DNA from: Chlorobaculum tepidum TLS
GTDB taxonomy: Bacteria > Bacteroidota > Chlorobiia > Chlorobiales > Chlorobiaceae
Length of the DNA: 64,000 bases
Assembly: GCF_000006985.1 (NCBI RefSeq)
Contig: NC_002932.3
Coordinates: 1,964,877 to 2,028,876, forward strand
Reading direction: 5' to 3'
Within the stretch, counting starts at the first letter, position 1. Each line of letters opens with the position of its first letter. Made by a program: the position numbers and the translations under genes. The notes under the pieces are model-generated. The model was not told where the DNA came from. It searched no databases and worked only from the letters and a program-made list of their open reading frames with translations. Below, in pieces: positions 57,918 to 64,000 of the stretch.

Positions 57918-59054
57918 ATGAAAGAGGTCATAACCTTCAAGTCGGGCAAGTTCATATTCTGCGACCAGTACGACAAGCCTCGCATCGAGAAGCTGCTCGT
58001 CGAGGCGTCAACCCTCAACTCCGCCATCAGCGATTTGCCGATTCTGCCAAAGTGGTCGTCACAGATCGATCCGGAGCTTCTGTACAGTTCAGTCGCCGGA
58101 ACCGCCGCTATCGAAGGAAATTCTCTCAGCGCCGATGAGGTACGGGAACTCGACGATGGGAAAATACCCGATGCGGGCCACACGGCAAAGGACAGGCTCG
58201 AAATTACCAACCTCATCGGCGCATACCGGTGGCTCGACGAGCAGAAGGCGAACTTCGCAACTTCGCGTCTCCTGACCGAAGAGCACATTCGCGACCTCCA
58301 CCGCCAGATCACGAGCGGCCTGCCGTACGAGGACAACATCCCCGGCACGTACCGAAACGGCATGGTCAAGGTCGGCAACAAGGCGCACGGCGGTATCTAC
58401 ACGCCACCGAAAATCATCGAGGATGTCGAGATGCTGATGCGGGAGTTCATCGACTGGATCGACAGCGACGACCTCCTGAACGAGAACGTTTTCGTGCAGG
58501 CGGCGCTGGCGCACTTCCACTTCTCGCTGATCCACCCCTTCTGGGACGGCAACGGACGTACCGCAAGGCTGATCGAGGCGATGCTGCTCCAGGCGGCAGG
58601 GATTCGTTACGTCCCCAAGATGCTCTCGAACTACTATTACCGGCATGTTGACGACTACTACCGCGCCTTCTCCGACACCATCCGCGCAAGCAAGGATGTC
58701 ACGCCGTTTCTCGAATTCAACCTGCACGGCGTGATCGAATCGTTGCAGCAAATGAAAAACCGCATCGCGAATTTCATCCGGGTGCTGGCGATGCGCGATT
58801 ACCTCCATTTTCTCGTTAGCAACAAGGCAATCACGAAGCGGCAAAACGATCTGCTCGCGCTTCTGCTCGACGATCCGTCGGGCAAACCGTTCACACTGCA
58901 CGAGCTTCAGCGGGCGATGCCCTACGCAATGCTATATCGAAAAGTCTCCGAGATGACCGCGCGGCGTGACCTGAAAAATCTGCTCGAACGGAAGCTTCTC
59001 GTCGTCGATGCCGACAATCGTTACTCGCTGAACCTGCGCGGTTTCGATTCGTAA
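57918..59054 (+). CDS. Fic-domain protein, self-inhibited class II type
   Basis: 378 residues. The Fic core HPFWDGNGRTAR lies at 206-217 (catalytic His206). An inhibitory helix motif T62-A-A-I-E66-G67 (pattern S/T-x-x-x-E-G/N) precedes it, as in class II Fic proteins. A C-terminal winged-helix-like segment ends the protein (EMTARRDLKNLLERKLLVVD). Fic proteins add AMP to target Ser/Thr/Tyr. The N-terminal helix keeps this form inactive until relieved. No antitoxin gene is adjacent, consistent with self-inhibition. It is preceded by an AT-rich stretch. Confidence 0.92.
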   Translation: MKEVITFKSGKFIFCDQYDKPRIEKLLVEASTLNSAISDLPILPKWSSQIDPELLYSSVAGTAAIEGNSLSADEVRELDDGKIPDAGHTAKDRLEITNLIGAYRWLDEQKANFATSRLLTEEHIRDLHRQITSGLPYEDNIPGTYRNGMVKVGNKAHGGIYTPPKIIEDVEMLMREFIDWIDSDDLLNENVFVQAALAHFHFSLIHPFWDGNGRTARLIEAMLLQAAGIRYVPKMLSNYYYRHVDDYYRAFSDTIRASKDVTPFLEFNLHGVIESLQQMKNRIANFIRVLAMRDYLHFLVSNKAITKRQNDLLALLLDDPSGKPFTLHELQRAMPYAMLYRKVSEMTARRDLKNLLERKLLVVDADNRYSLNLRGFDS

Positions 59055-59063
59055 ATGCGACGC

Positions 59064-59477
59064 TCACTCGCCCGGCTGCATTAGCGCTTCGAGTTCTGCC
59101 GGAATTTCCGGGCGGCCTCGGCCGTTGAGGGCGGTGCCGATGATTCTGGCTTTGACTGCGGGCTTCATGTCCGGCAGGCGCAGGATGTCCTGGTAAAAAG
59201 CGAATCGCAGCGGTGACTGGCGCACCATGTTCAGGCCGACCCTGAAGCGGTCGCCGCTTTGCAGGGGCAACTTGTAGTCCAACTCGGCGCGGACAACCAC
59301 GAGGTTGATGCCCCGCTCGGTGAACTCCTTGAAATCGATGCCAACCGTTTTGAGATAAACGTGCCGCGCGTGTTCGAGATAGTTCTGATAGACACTGTTG
59401 TTAACGATGCCCTGCATGTCGCACTCGTAGTCGCGCACCTCCATTTCAAGCGTGAAGGCGTAGGTTTGCTGATTCAT
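59064..59477 (-). CDS. hot-dog acyl-CoA thioesterase
   Basis: 137 residues. YECDMQGIVNNSVYQNYLEHAR contains the 4-hydroxybenzoyl-CoA thioesterase Asp motif (D.QG..N...Y..Y.E.AR). Hot-dog fold enzymes hydrolyse acyl-CoA in the cytoplasm. It follows etfA on the same strand after 34 bases, so a role with the ETF system is possible. Confidence 0.88.
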   Translation of the reverse strand: MNQQTYAFTLEMEVRDYECDMQGIVNNSVYQNYLEHARHVYLKTVGIDFKEFTERGINLVVVRAELDYKLPLQSGDRFRVGLNMVRQSPLRFAFYQDILRLPDMKPAVKARIIGTALNGRGRPEIPAELEALMQPGE

Positions 59478-59511
59478 CCGCGTTTTGATTGTCGTTGAAA
59501 AAACTGCCCGC

Positions 59512-60420
59512 TCACCGCCTCGCCCGAATCGCCGCCGTCAGGGCGGACAGGAACTCGGCCACGTCGGCGACGGCGAGCACGTCGGCCACGCTCGTGATGG
59601 GCGTGTCGCGGTCGGTGTTGATGGCGAGCACAAAGCCGGAGCCTTTCATTCCGGCAAGATGCTGGATCGCACCGGAGATGCCGCACGCCACGTAGAGCGC
59701 GGGCGAAACGCTCTGGCCGCTCGACCCCACCTGCCGCGCCCGTTCGAGCCATCCGGCATCGACCACCGGGCGGCTCGCGCCGACTTCGCCGCCGAGCGCA
59801 TCGGCGAGCGCCCGCACCAGCTCGACGCGCTCCGCGCTCCCGACGCCGCGCCCGGCACTGACAATCACCCCTGCGCGAGTCAGATCGATACCCCGCTCAG
59901 GCTGGACGCAATCGAGAAACTCGATGGTCGAATCCGGTTCGACATCGAGAGCGGTCACTTCGGGAATCCCCGCCATCGCCGGAGCATCGAACGCGCCCAG
60001 CTGAAGCGTCAGCACAACGCGGTCGGTCAGCGGCTTGACGGTGCGGCGCATCTTGCCGTTGCAGCTTTCGACCACGTAGCCGCCGTCGTCGAGTCCCACA
60101 ACCCCGGACACCTGAGCCGACTGCATCGCAAACGCCACGCGCGGCGCGAGTTCCCAGCCATGCGAGGAGTGCAGAAACACCACGGCGTCCGGCTGCTCAC
60201 GCTCGACGGCGGCCAGCACAAGCCGTTTGTGACAGGCAAGATCGAACGCGTTCACGCCATCCGCGCGATAGAGCTTTCCCTCGAATGAGGGCAAATCGTC
60301 AGTCGATCCAGCCAGCACCATCGAAACCTCCGCAGAAAAACAAGCTGCGAATCCGAACAACTCGGCGGTTTCGGCGGTGACGCGACCGTCGCGAACTTCG
60401 CCAACAAGCAGCAGCTTCAT
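59512..60420 (-). CDS. etfA: electron transfer flavoprotein alpha subunit
   Basis: 302 residues. The C-terminal FAD domain is clear: [41 protein letters not shown] split by the family SG..V.P.LY pattern, then INTDRDTPI. The usual ADYG..GD ending is ADVLAVADV here. It overlaps etfB by four bases. ETF takes electrons from dehydrogenases. Confidence 0.92.
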   Translation of the reverse strand: MKLLLVGEVRDGRVTAETAELFGFAACFSAEVSMVLAGSTDDLPSFEGKLYRADGVNAFDLACHKRLVLAAVEREQPDAVVFLHSSHGWELAPRVAFAMQSAQVSGVVGLDDGGYVVESCNGKMRRTVKPLTDRVVLTLQLGAFDAPAMAGIPEVTALDVEPDSTIEFLDCVQPERGIDLTRAGVIVSAGRGVGSAERVELVRALADALGGEVGASRPVVDAGWLERARQVGSSGQSVSPALYVACGISGAIQHLAGMKGSGFVLAINTDRDTPITSVADVLAVADVAEFLSALTAAIRARR

Positions 60421-61208
60421 CGCGCACCTCCTTTGCCGGAAACGAGCCCTTTAGCTTCGAGAATTTCAAGCACCCGAGCAGCCATCGCCCCGGCGTCGCC
60501 CTCGAGAATCACACCCGCACCGTTGGGTTCATGGGGGCGGAAATTGCAGGACAATACTTTCGGCGATTCAAGTCCGACCGATTCCGGAGACAGAACGGTG
60601 AGCATTGTGCGTTTTGATTTCATGATGTTCGGCAGGGTAGGATAGCGCGGCGAGTTGAGACCGAGCTGGCAGGTCATGAGCGCCGGAGCTTTCAGGCGGA
60701 GCCTGCACCTGCGTCCGCCTTCGAGTTCGCGCTCGACCGTCATCGCGCCATCCTGCCACTCGAACGCCGTGATACCCGTCACGGAGGCGATGCCAAGCCG
60801 TTCGGCCACCAGCACGCCGACCTGCGCGGAGCCTCGGTCTTCGGACTGCATACCGGTAAAAATGAGGTCGAACCCGCGCCCGACGGCAAATCCGGCGATC
60901 ATCGAGGCGATCTGCCACGGATCGCGCTCGGGCGCTTCCGGGTCGACGATGTGCACGCCGTCGTCGCATCCCGTCGAGAGCGCCTTGCGAATCGTTTCGA
61001 CCACCCGCGCCGGGCCGACGGAGAGCACCGTCACCCGCGCTTCGCCGCCAAGCTGCTCCTTAAGCCGAATGGCCTCTTCAACCGCAAAGGTGTCATACTC
61101 GTTCATCCGCCAGGCAAGTCCGGCCTCATCGAACCAGCTGCCGGATGAATTCGAAATGAAATGCCCCTCCATATCCGGGACCTGCTTTACACAGACAAGT
61201 ATGTTCAT
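60417..61208 (-). CDS. etfB: electron transfer flavoprotein beta subunit
   Basis: 263 residues. MNILVCVKQVPD, RMNEYDTFAVEEAIRLKE and PALMTCQLGLNSPRYPTLPN with IMKSKR are EtfB signatures. The AMP/FAD-site segment GMQSEDRGSAQVG differs from both mitochondrial and classic bifurcating forms I know, so single-flavin or bifurcating type cannot be assigned here. It is first in the etfB-etfA-thioesterase run. Confidence 0.92.
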   Translation of the reverse strand: MNILVCVKQVPDMEGHFISNSSGSWFDEAGLAWRMNEYDTFAVEEAIRLKEQLGGEARVTVLSVGPARVVETIRKALSTGCDDGVHIVDPEAPERDPWQIASMIAGFAVGRGFDLIFTGMQSEDRGSAQVGVLVAERLGIASVTGITAFEWQDGAMTVERELEGGRRCRLRLKAPALMTCQLGLNSPRYPTLPNIMKSKRTMLTVLSPESVGLESPKVLSCNFRPHEPNGAGVILEGDAGAMAARVLEILEAKGLVSGKGGAR

Positions 61209-61464
61209 GAGGTAAGAAAATCAAACACCTTTCATGGAAACCAGCTCGCAATCCGGCCAACGAACGTACCGGAAAGCCATATCCATGAACAACGTAGTGA
61301 GCAAGTATCGAACTGGCAACTGAAAAACCGTTAAAATACCAATGAAACCGGCAGTTTTCAGGATTCGGCTGCCTGTTGCATAATTGTAATTTTTTTGCAA
61401 GCTTTTGATTGAGCAGTGGCTCATGTTCTGATAAACGATGAAAAAATCAAAACAAAGGACAACC

Positions 61465-62052
61465 ATGAAAAAAATGATTTTCCCCCTGCTGGTGGCAGGA
61501 GTATGCAGCGCGCCGTCATTGGCACAGGCAGCGGAGAGTCCCTACGTCAGCCTTTCAGGCGGCCTCGGATTGCTGAACAACTCGACAGTCAATGGAAATA
61601 ACGATGCGATCAAGTACAAAACCGGCTACCTGATCAACGGCGCTGTCGGTTTGAAAAATCAGGATGTGCGCGTGGAGGCTGAGATTGGCTACCACCGGAA
61701 CAGTGTCGATTCTTCCGACTATGCCGATCCTCGTGGAGCCCATGTGTCCATGTGGACCTTCATGGCCAACGGCTATTACGACATTCCGATGAAGGACTCC
61801 GTCGTATCGCCCTATGTCATGGGTGGGCTTGGAGTTGCCGATGCATCGATCAGCGGCGGCAACATGTCCGGTTCACCTAGCAGCACCGAATTCGCCTGGC
61901 AGCTTGGCGCTGGCGTCGGCATCAAGGCGGCCAAGAACACAACGTTTGACCTGGGGTATCGCTACCTCTCGCCATCCGATGCAAAATTTGACGGAGCCAA
62001 GGTGTCGCTTGCCAGCAGCAATATCCTTGCTGGTATCAGGTACAGCTTCTGA
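61465..62052 (+). CDS. outer-membrane beta-barrel protein (opacity/OmpA-type)
   Basis: 195 residues from ATG 61465 (MKKMIFPLLVAGVCSAPSLAQA, signal peptide cleaved before AESPYVS). Alternating strands follow: YVSLSGGLGLLNNS, VRVEAEIGYHRNSVD, VSMWTFMANGYYD, VSPYVMGGLGVADASI, FAWQLGAGVGIKAAK and a terminal ILAGIRYSF with aromatic end residue, the eight-stranded barrel pattern. Function unknown, perhaps adhesion or a structural porin. Confidence 0.88.
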   Translation: MKKMIFPLLVAGVCSAPSLAQAAESPYVSLSGGLGLLNNSTVNGNNDAIKYKTGYLINGAVGLKNQDVRVEAEIGYHRNSVDSSDYADPRGAHVSMWTFMANGYYDIPMKDSVVSPYVMGGLGVADASISGGNMSGSPSSTEFAWQLGAGVGIKAAKNTTFDLGYRYLSPSDAKFDGAKVSLASSNILAGIRYSF

Positions 62053-62077
62053 GAGGCATTGTCAATACGCCTTATCG

Positions 62078-62106
62078 AGGCTCCGGAAAAACCGGAGCCT
62101 TTTTTA
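62078..62106 (+). terminator. terminator of the outer-membrane barrel gene
   Basis: AGGCTCCGG / CCGGAGCCT with an A5 loop, then TTTTTATT. Confidence 0.92.
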
Positions 62107-62115
62107 TTGCCCGCA

Positions 62116-63282
62116 TCAAAGCTCGACAACTTCGTCGGATAATCCGGTCAGCCGTTCACCGCCATGTTCCGTGACCACGAAGGTGTTCTCGATGCCGATC
62201 GCTCCTTTGCCGGGAATGACGAATTTCGGCTCGACGGCCACCACCTGGCCTGCCTGCAACGGCATGCCAAAACCTTGCGCGAGCAGCGGCAGTTCGTCGA
62301 GCTCGAGGCCAACACCGTGGCCAACGAAGCGCGACTGCTCGCCCGGCATTCCCATGAAGTTACAACCGAGACCTGCCGCTTCGGCCATCGCGGCGGCCTG
62401 CTTGTAAATCTCCTCGCCGATCGCTCCCGGCACCATCGCCCGACGCACCGCCTCCTGGATTTCAAGCGAAACATCGAATGCCCGCTGCAATTCAGGGTCG
62501 AGCCTGCCGATGACAAACATGCGGGTCATATCAATAATGTAACCGTTAAAAACTCCGGCAAAATCGACCAGCACCGGCTCGTTCTCTCGAATTGCATCGA
62601 GAGACGCTCCTTGTGGCGAGGCGCTCGAAAGACCTTTGCCGGTGACAGCCCCATCGAAAAAGCCGTAGCTCGCCGCGCCGCCCGACACCACCATGCCGCC
62701 GAAGAGCTCCTGGTTAAACGCCCGCATCCGCACGTACCCCTCGTGGCCGATCCTGCGCAACCGGTACTCCACTTCGGCGGCGAGATCAACCTCACGCATC
62801 CCCGTTTTCAGGAAAGTCGGCACTTCAAAGAAAATCGAGACCAGCATCTCGGCGCTGTGGCGGAGCATCTCAATTTCGGCAGATGACTTGACCGAGCGCA
62901 GCTCGCGCACAATCATGGTGACGTCGGCGAAAGTACGCCCCGGCAACACCTTCGAGTACCAGGCGTGCTGCGCCATCGGCACGGCGTCGAAGGTCATGCC
63001 AACCTTGTCGCCTTCGCGGCCGAGTAGCGCCGAAAGCTCCTTGCTCGACGGAAAGGGGCGAATGTCGTCGATCAGCCCTTCAGCTTTTGCTCGAACGAGG
63101 CTTTTGCGCACGAGCAGCACCGGCTTACCCTCGGCGGGAACCCAGAGCGCCGAGTTCTGGCGCGTACCGGTGAAGTAGAAAATATCGACGGGCATCAGCA
63201 AAAGCGCTGCCTGCATCCCGCTTTCAGCAAGACGCGCTTGCAGGCGCCTGATACGCTCGCCGATTTCAATGCGTGTCATCAT
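62116..63282 (-). CDS. M24-family Xaa-Pro peptidase
   Basis: 388 residues. An N-terminal creatinase-like domain (about 1-150) precedes the pita-bread domain. Metal ligands appear in order: LVDFAGVFNGYIIDMTRMF (two Asp), GHGVGLELDELP (His), and VVAVEPKFVIPG with GIENTFVVTE (two Glu). It removes N-terminal residues before proline or is a related peptidase. It lies 73 bases downstream of the Fe-S oxidoreductase gene on the same strand. Confidence 0.9.
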   Translation of the reverse strand: MMTRIEIGERIRRLQARLAESGMQAALLLMPVDIFYFTGTRQNSALWVPAEGKPVLLVRKSLVRAKAEGLIDDIRPFPSSKELSALLGREGDKVGMTFDAVPMAQHAWYSKVLPGRTFADVTMIVRELRSVKSSAEIEMLRHSAEMLVSIFFEVPTFLKTGMREVDLAAEVEYRLRRIGHEGYVRMRAFNQELFGGMVVSGGAASYGFFDGAVTGKGLSSASPQGASLDAIRENEPVLVDFAGVFNGYIIDMTRMFVIGRLDPELQRAFDVSLEIQEAVRRAMVPGAIGEEIYKQAAAMAEAAGLGCNFMGMPGEQSRFVGHGVGLELDELPLLAQGFGMPLQAGQVVAVEPKFVIPGKGAIGIENTFVVTEHGGERLTGLSDEVVEL

Positions 63283-63355
63283 AATCCTTTCAAATGGTTA
63301 TCAAAGTTCCGGACTCGGCACAATCCACATCGTGATCGAATGGTAATCTGATCCC

Positions 63356-64000
63356 TCAATGCCGTTCGATCCTCCGGGCGACAATCTCCGCAAGATCGAG
63401 CACGTCAAGCCGGGATTCGGCGGGTTCGCGTTTCAGACCGTCTTCAAACATGCTCAGGCAGAAGGGGCAGGCGGTCGCCACCGTCGATGCACCGGCCATC
63501 TTTGCCATCCGCAAGCGCTCATCAACAATCGGCATGCCCAGCTTCTCCTCGGCAAGAATGCGCCCGCCGCCTGCGCCGCAGCAGAAGGTTTCGCTGCCCG
63601 ACCACTCCATTTCGGTCAGTCTGCCGCCTGCGGCTTCAAGCACAAGACGAGGCGCTTCGATAATATCCTGGTACCGGGCAAGATAGCAGGAGTCGTGATA
63701 GGTGGCGCTGAAGGACTCCTGATGCAGTTTGAGACGCCCCTCGCCGACGAGCCGCCGGATGAAGGTTGAATGGTGTTCGACCGGCACATCCAGCCCGAGT
63801 TCACGGTAATCTCGCACCAACGTGTTGAAACAGTGCGGGCAGGCTGTAACGATGCGCTTCACTTTGGCCGCACGGATGGCGGCGATGTTGCTCCCGGCGA
63901 CCATCCGGTAGAGGTACTCGTTGCCGAGCTTCCTCGCCGGTTCGCCACAGCACCGCTCCGCCTTGCCGAGCATCGCGACGCTGACACCCGCCGCCTCGCA
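63356..64000 (-). CDS. CCG-domain iron-sulfur oxidoreductase (HdrD/GlpC type), 5' end cut by window
   Basis: The frame is open to the right edge; 214 residues are visible. It has two CCG (DUF224) cysteine motifs: ERCCGEPARK with TACPHCFNTL, and HDSCYLARYQ with ETFCCGAGGGR and TACPFCLSMF. These bind [4Fe-4S]-type clusters in heterodisulfide reductase, glycolate oxidase and ETF:quinone oxidoreductase-type proteins. The nearby etfBA pair makes an ETF-linked electron-carrier role plausible. The N-terminus, needed to tell membrane-bound from soluble forms, lies outside the window. Confidence 0.85.
   Translation of the reverse strand, partial: CEAAGVSVAMLGKAERCCGEPARKLGNEYLYRMVAGSNIAAIRAAKVKRIVTACPHCFNTLVRDYRELGLDVPVEHHSTFIRRLVGEGRLKLHQESFSATYHDSCYLARYQDIIEAPRLVLEAAGGRLTEMEWSGSETFCCGAGGGRILAEEKLGMPIVDERLRMAKMAGASTVATACPFCLSMFEDGLKREPAESRLDVLDLAEIVARRIERH

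Overview
The window looks like a chromosomal segment of a green sulfur bacterium (Chlorobiaceae), most likely a Chlorobaculum close to C. tepidum. Three things point there: a bacteriochlorophyll a gene (bchZ, chlorophyllide reductase subunit), a flavocytochrome c sulfide dehydrogenase pair (fccA-fccB), and hemL of the C5 route to tetrapyrroles. A small TPR protein (57215-57739) resembles a family (DUF3856) that I remember mainly from Chlorobium. The species call rests on family recall, not on a search. DNA is GC-rich inside genes and AT-rich between them. There is no rRNA, CRISPR array, intact insertion sequence or prophage. One tRNA gene (Asn) is present.

Layout. 1-4.6 kb: a cut TerC-type membrane protein, a Kup potassium transporter, a TPR protein and an RlpA-like protein. 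4.7-8.4 kb: a CoA-disulfide-reductase-like flavoprotein and fccAB; fccB carries a frameshift near its 3' end. 9-13.5 kb: CIA30-like gene, mnmE and an SDR in one operon, then mazG and an esterase. 13.5-18.9 kb: treS-maltokinase and glgE, which together convert trehalose to alpha-glucan. 19.1-25.3 kb: prfB with a programmed frameshift, a phosphoesterase, a decayed M23 peptidase, a wecB-like epimerase, an LptA/OstA-like protein, an FmdB-type zinc ribbon and recO. 25.4-30.8 kb: hemL, DUF190-crcB, and a zinc/manganese-type ABC importer. 30.8-33.6 kb: leuA behind what looks like a leucine attenuator, a META-domain lipoprotein and tRNA-Asn. 33.7-41 kb: the yceD-rpmF-plsX-fabH-fabD-fabG-acpP-fabF-rnc fatty-acid cluster. 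41-43.1 kb: two methyltransferases (one frameshifted) and remnants of a possible antitoxin and an EcoRII-type restriction enzyme. 43.2-48.2 kb: gcvPB, a NagZ-type glycosidase and bchZ. 48.4-52.8 kb: thrS-infC-rpmI-rplT-pheS. 52.8-55.3 kb: a small conserved protein and the rpsF-ssb-rpsR-rplI operon. 55.4-57.7 kb: exonuclease III, a heptosyltransferase and the TPR protein. 57.9-64 kb: a Fic protein, thioesterase-etfA-etfB, an outer-membrane barrel, an M24 peptidase and a cut Fe-S (CCG-domain) oxidoreductase.

Most of the window is housekeeping. The most notable signals are regulatory or degenerate. A leucine-rich 25-codon leader ORF with an antiterminator/terminator arrangement precedes leuA. 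The prfB frameshift site uses UAA instead of the usual UGA. Frameshifts sit in fccB, an M23 peptidase and a methyltransferase. A 5'-truncated EcoRII-C nuclease remnant survives. I did not find a convincing new multi-gene system.
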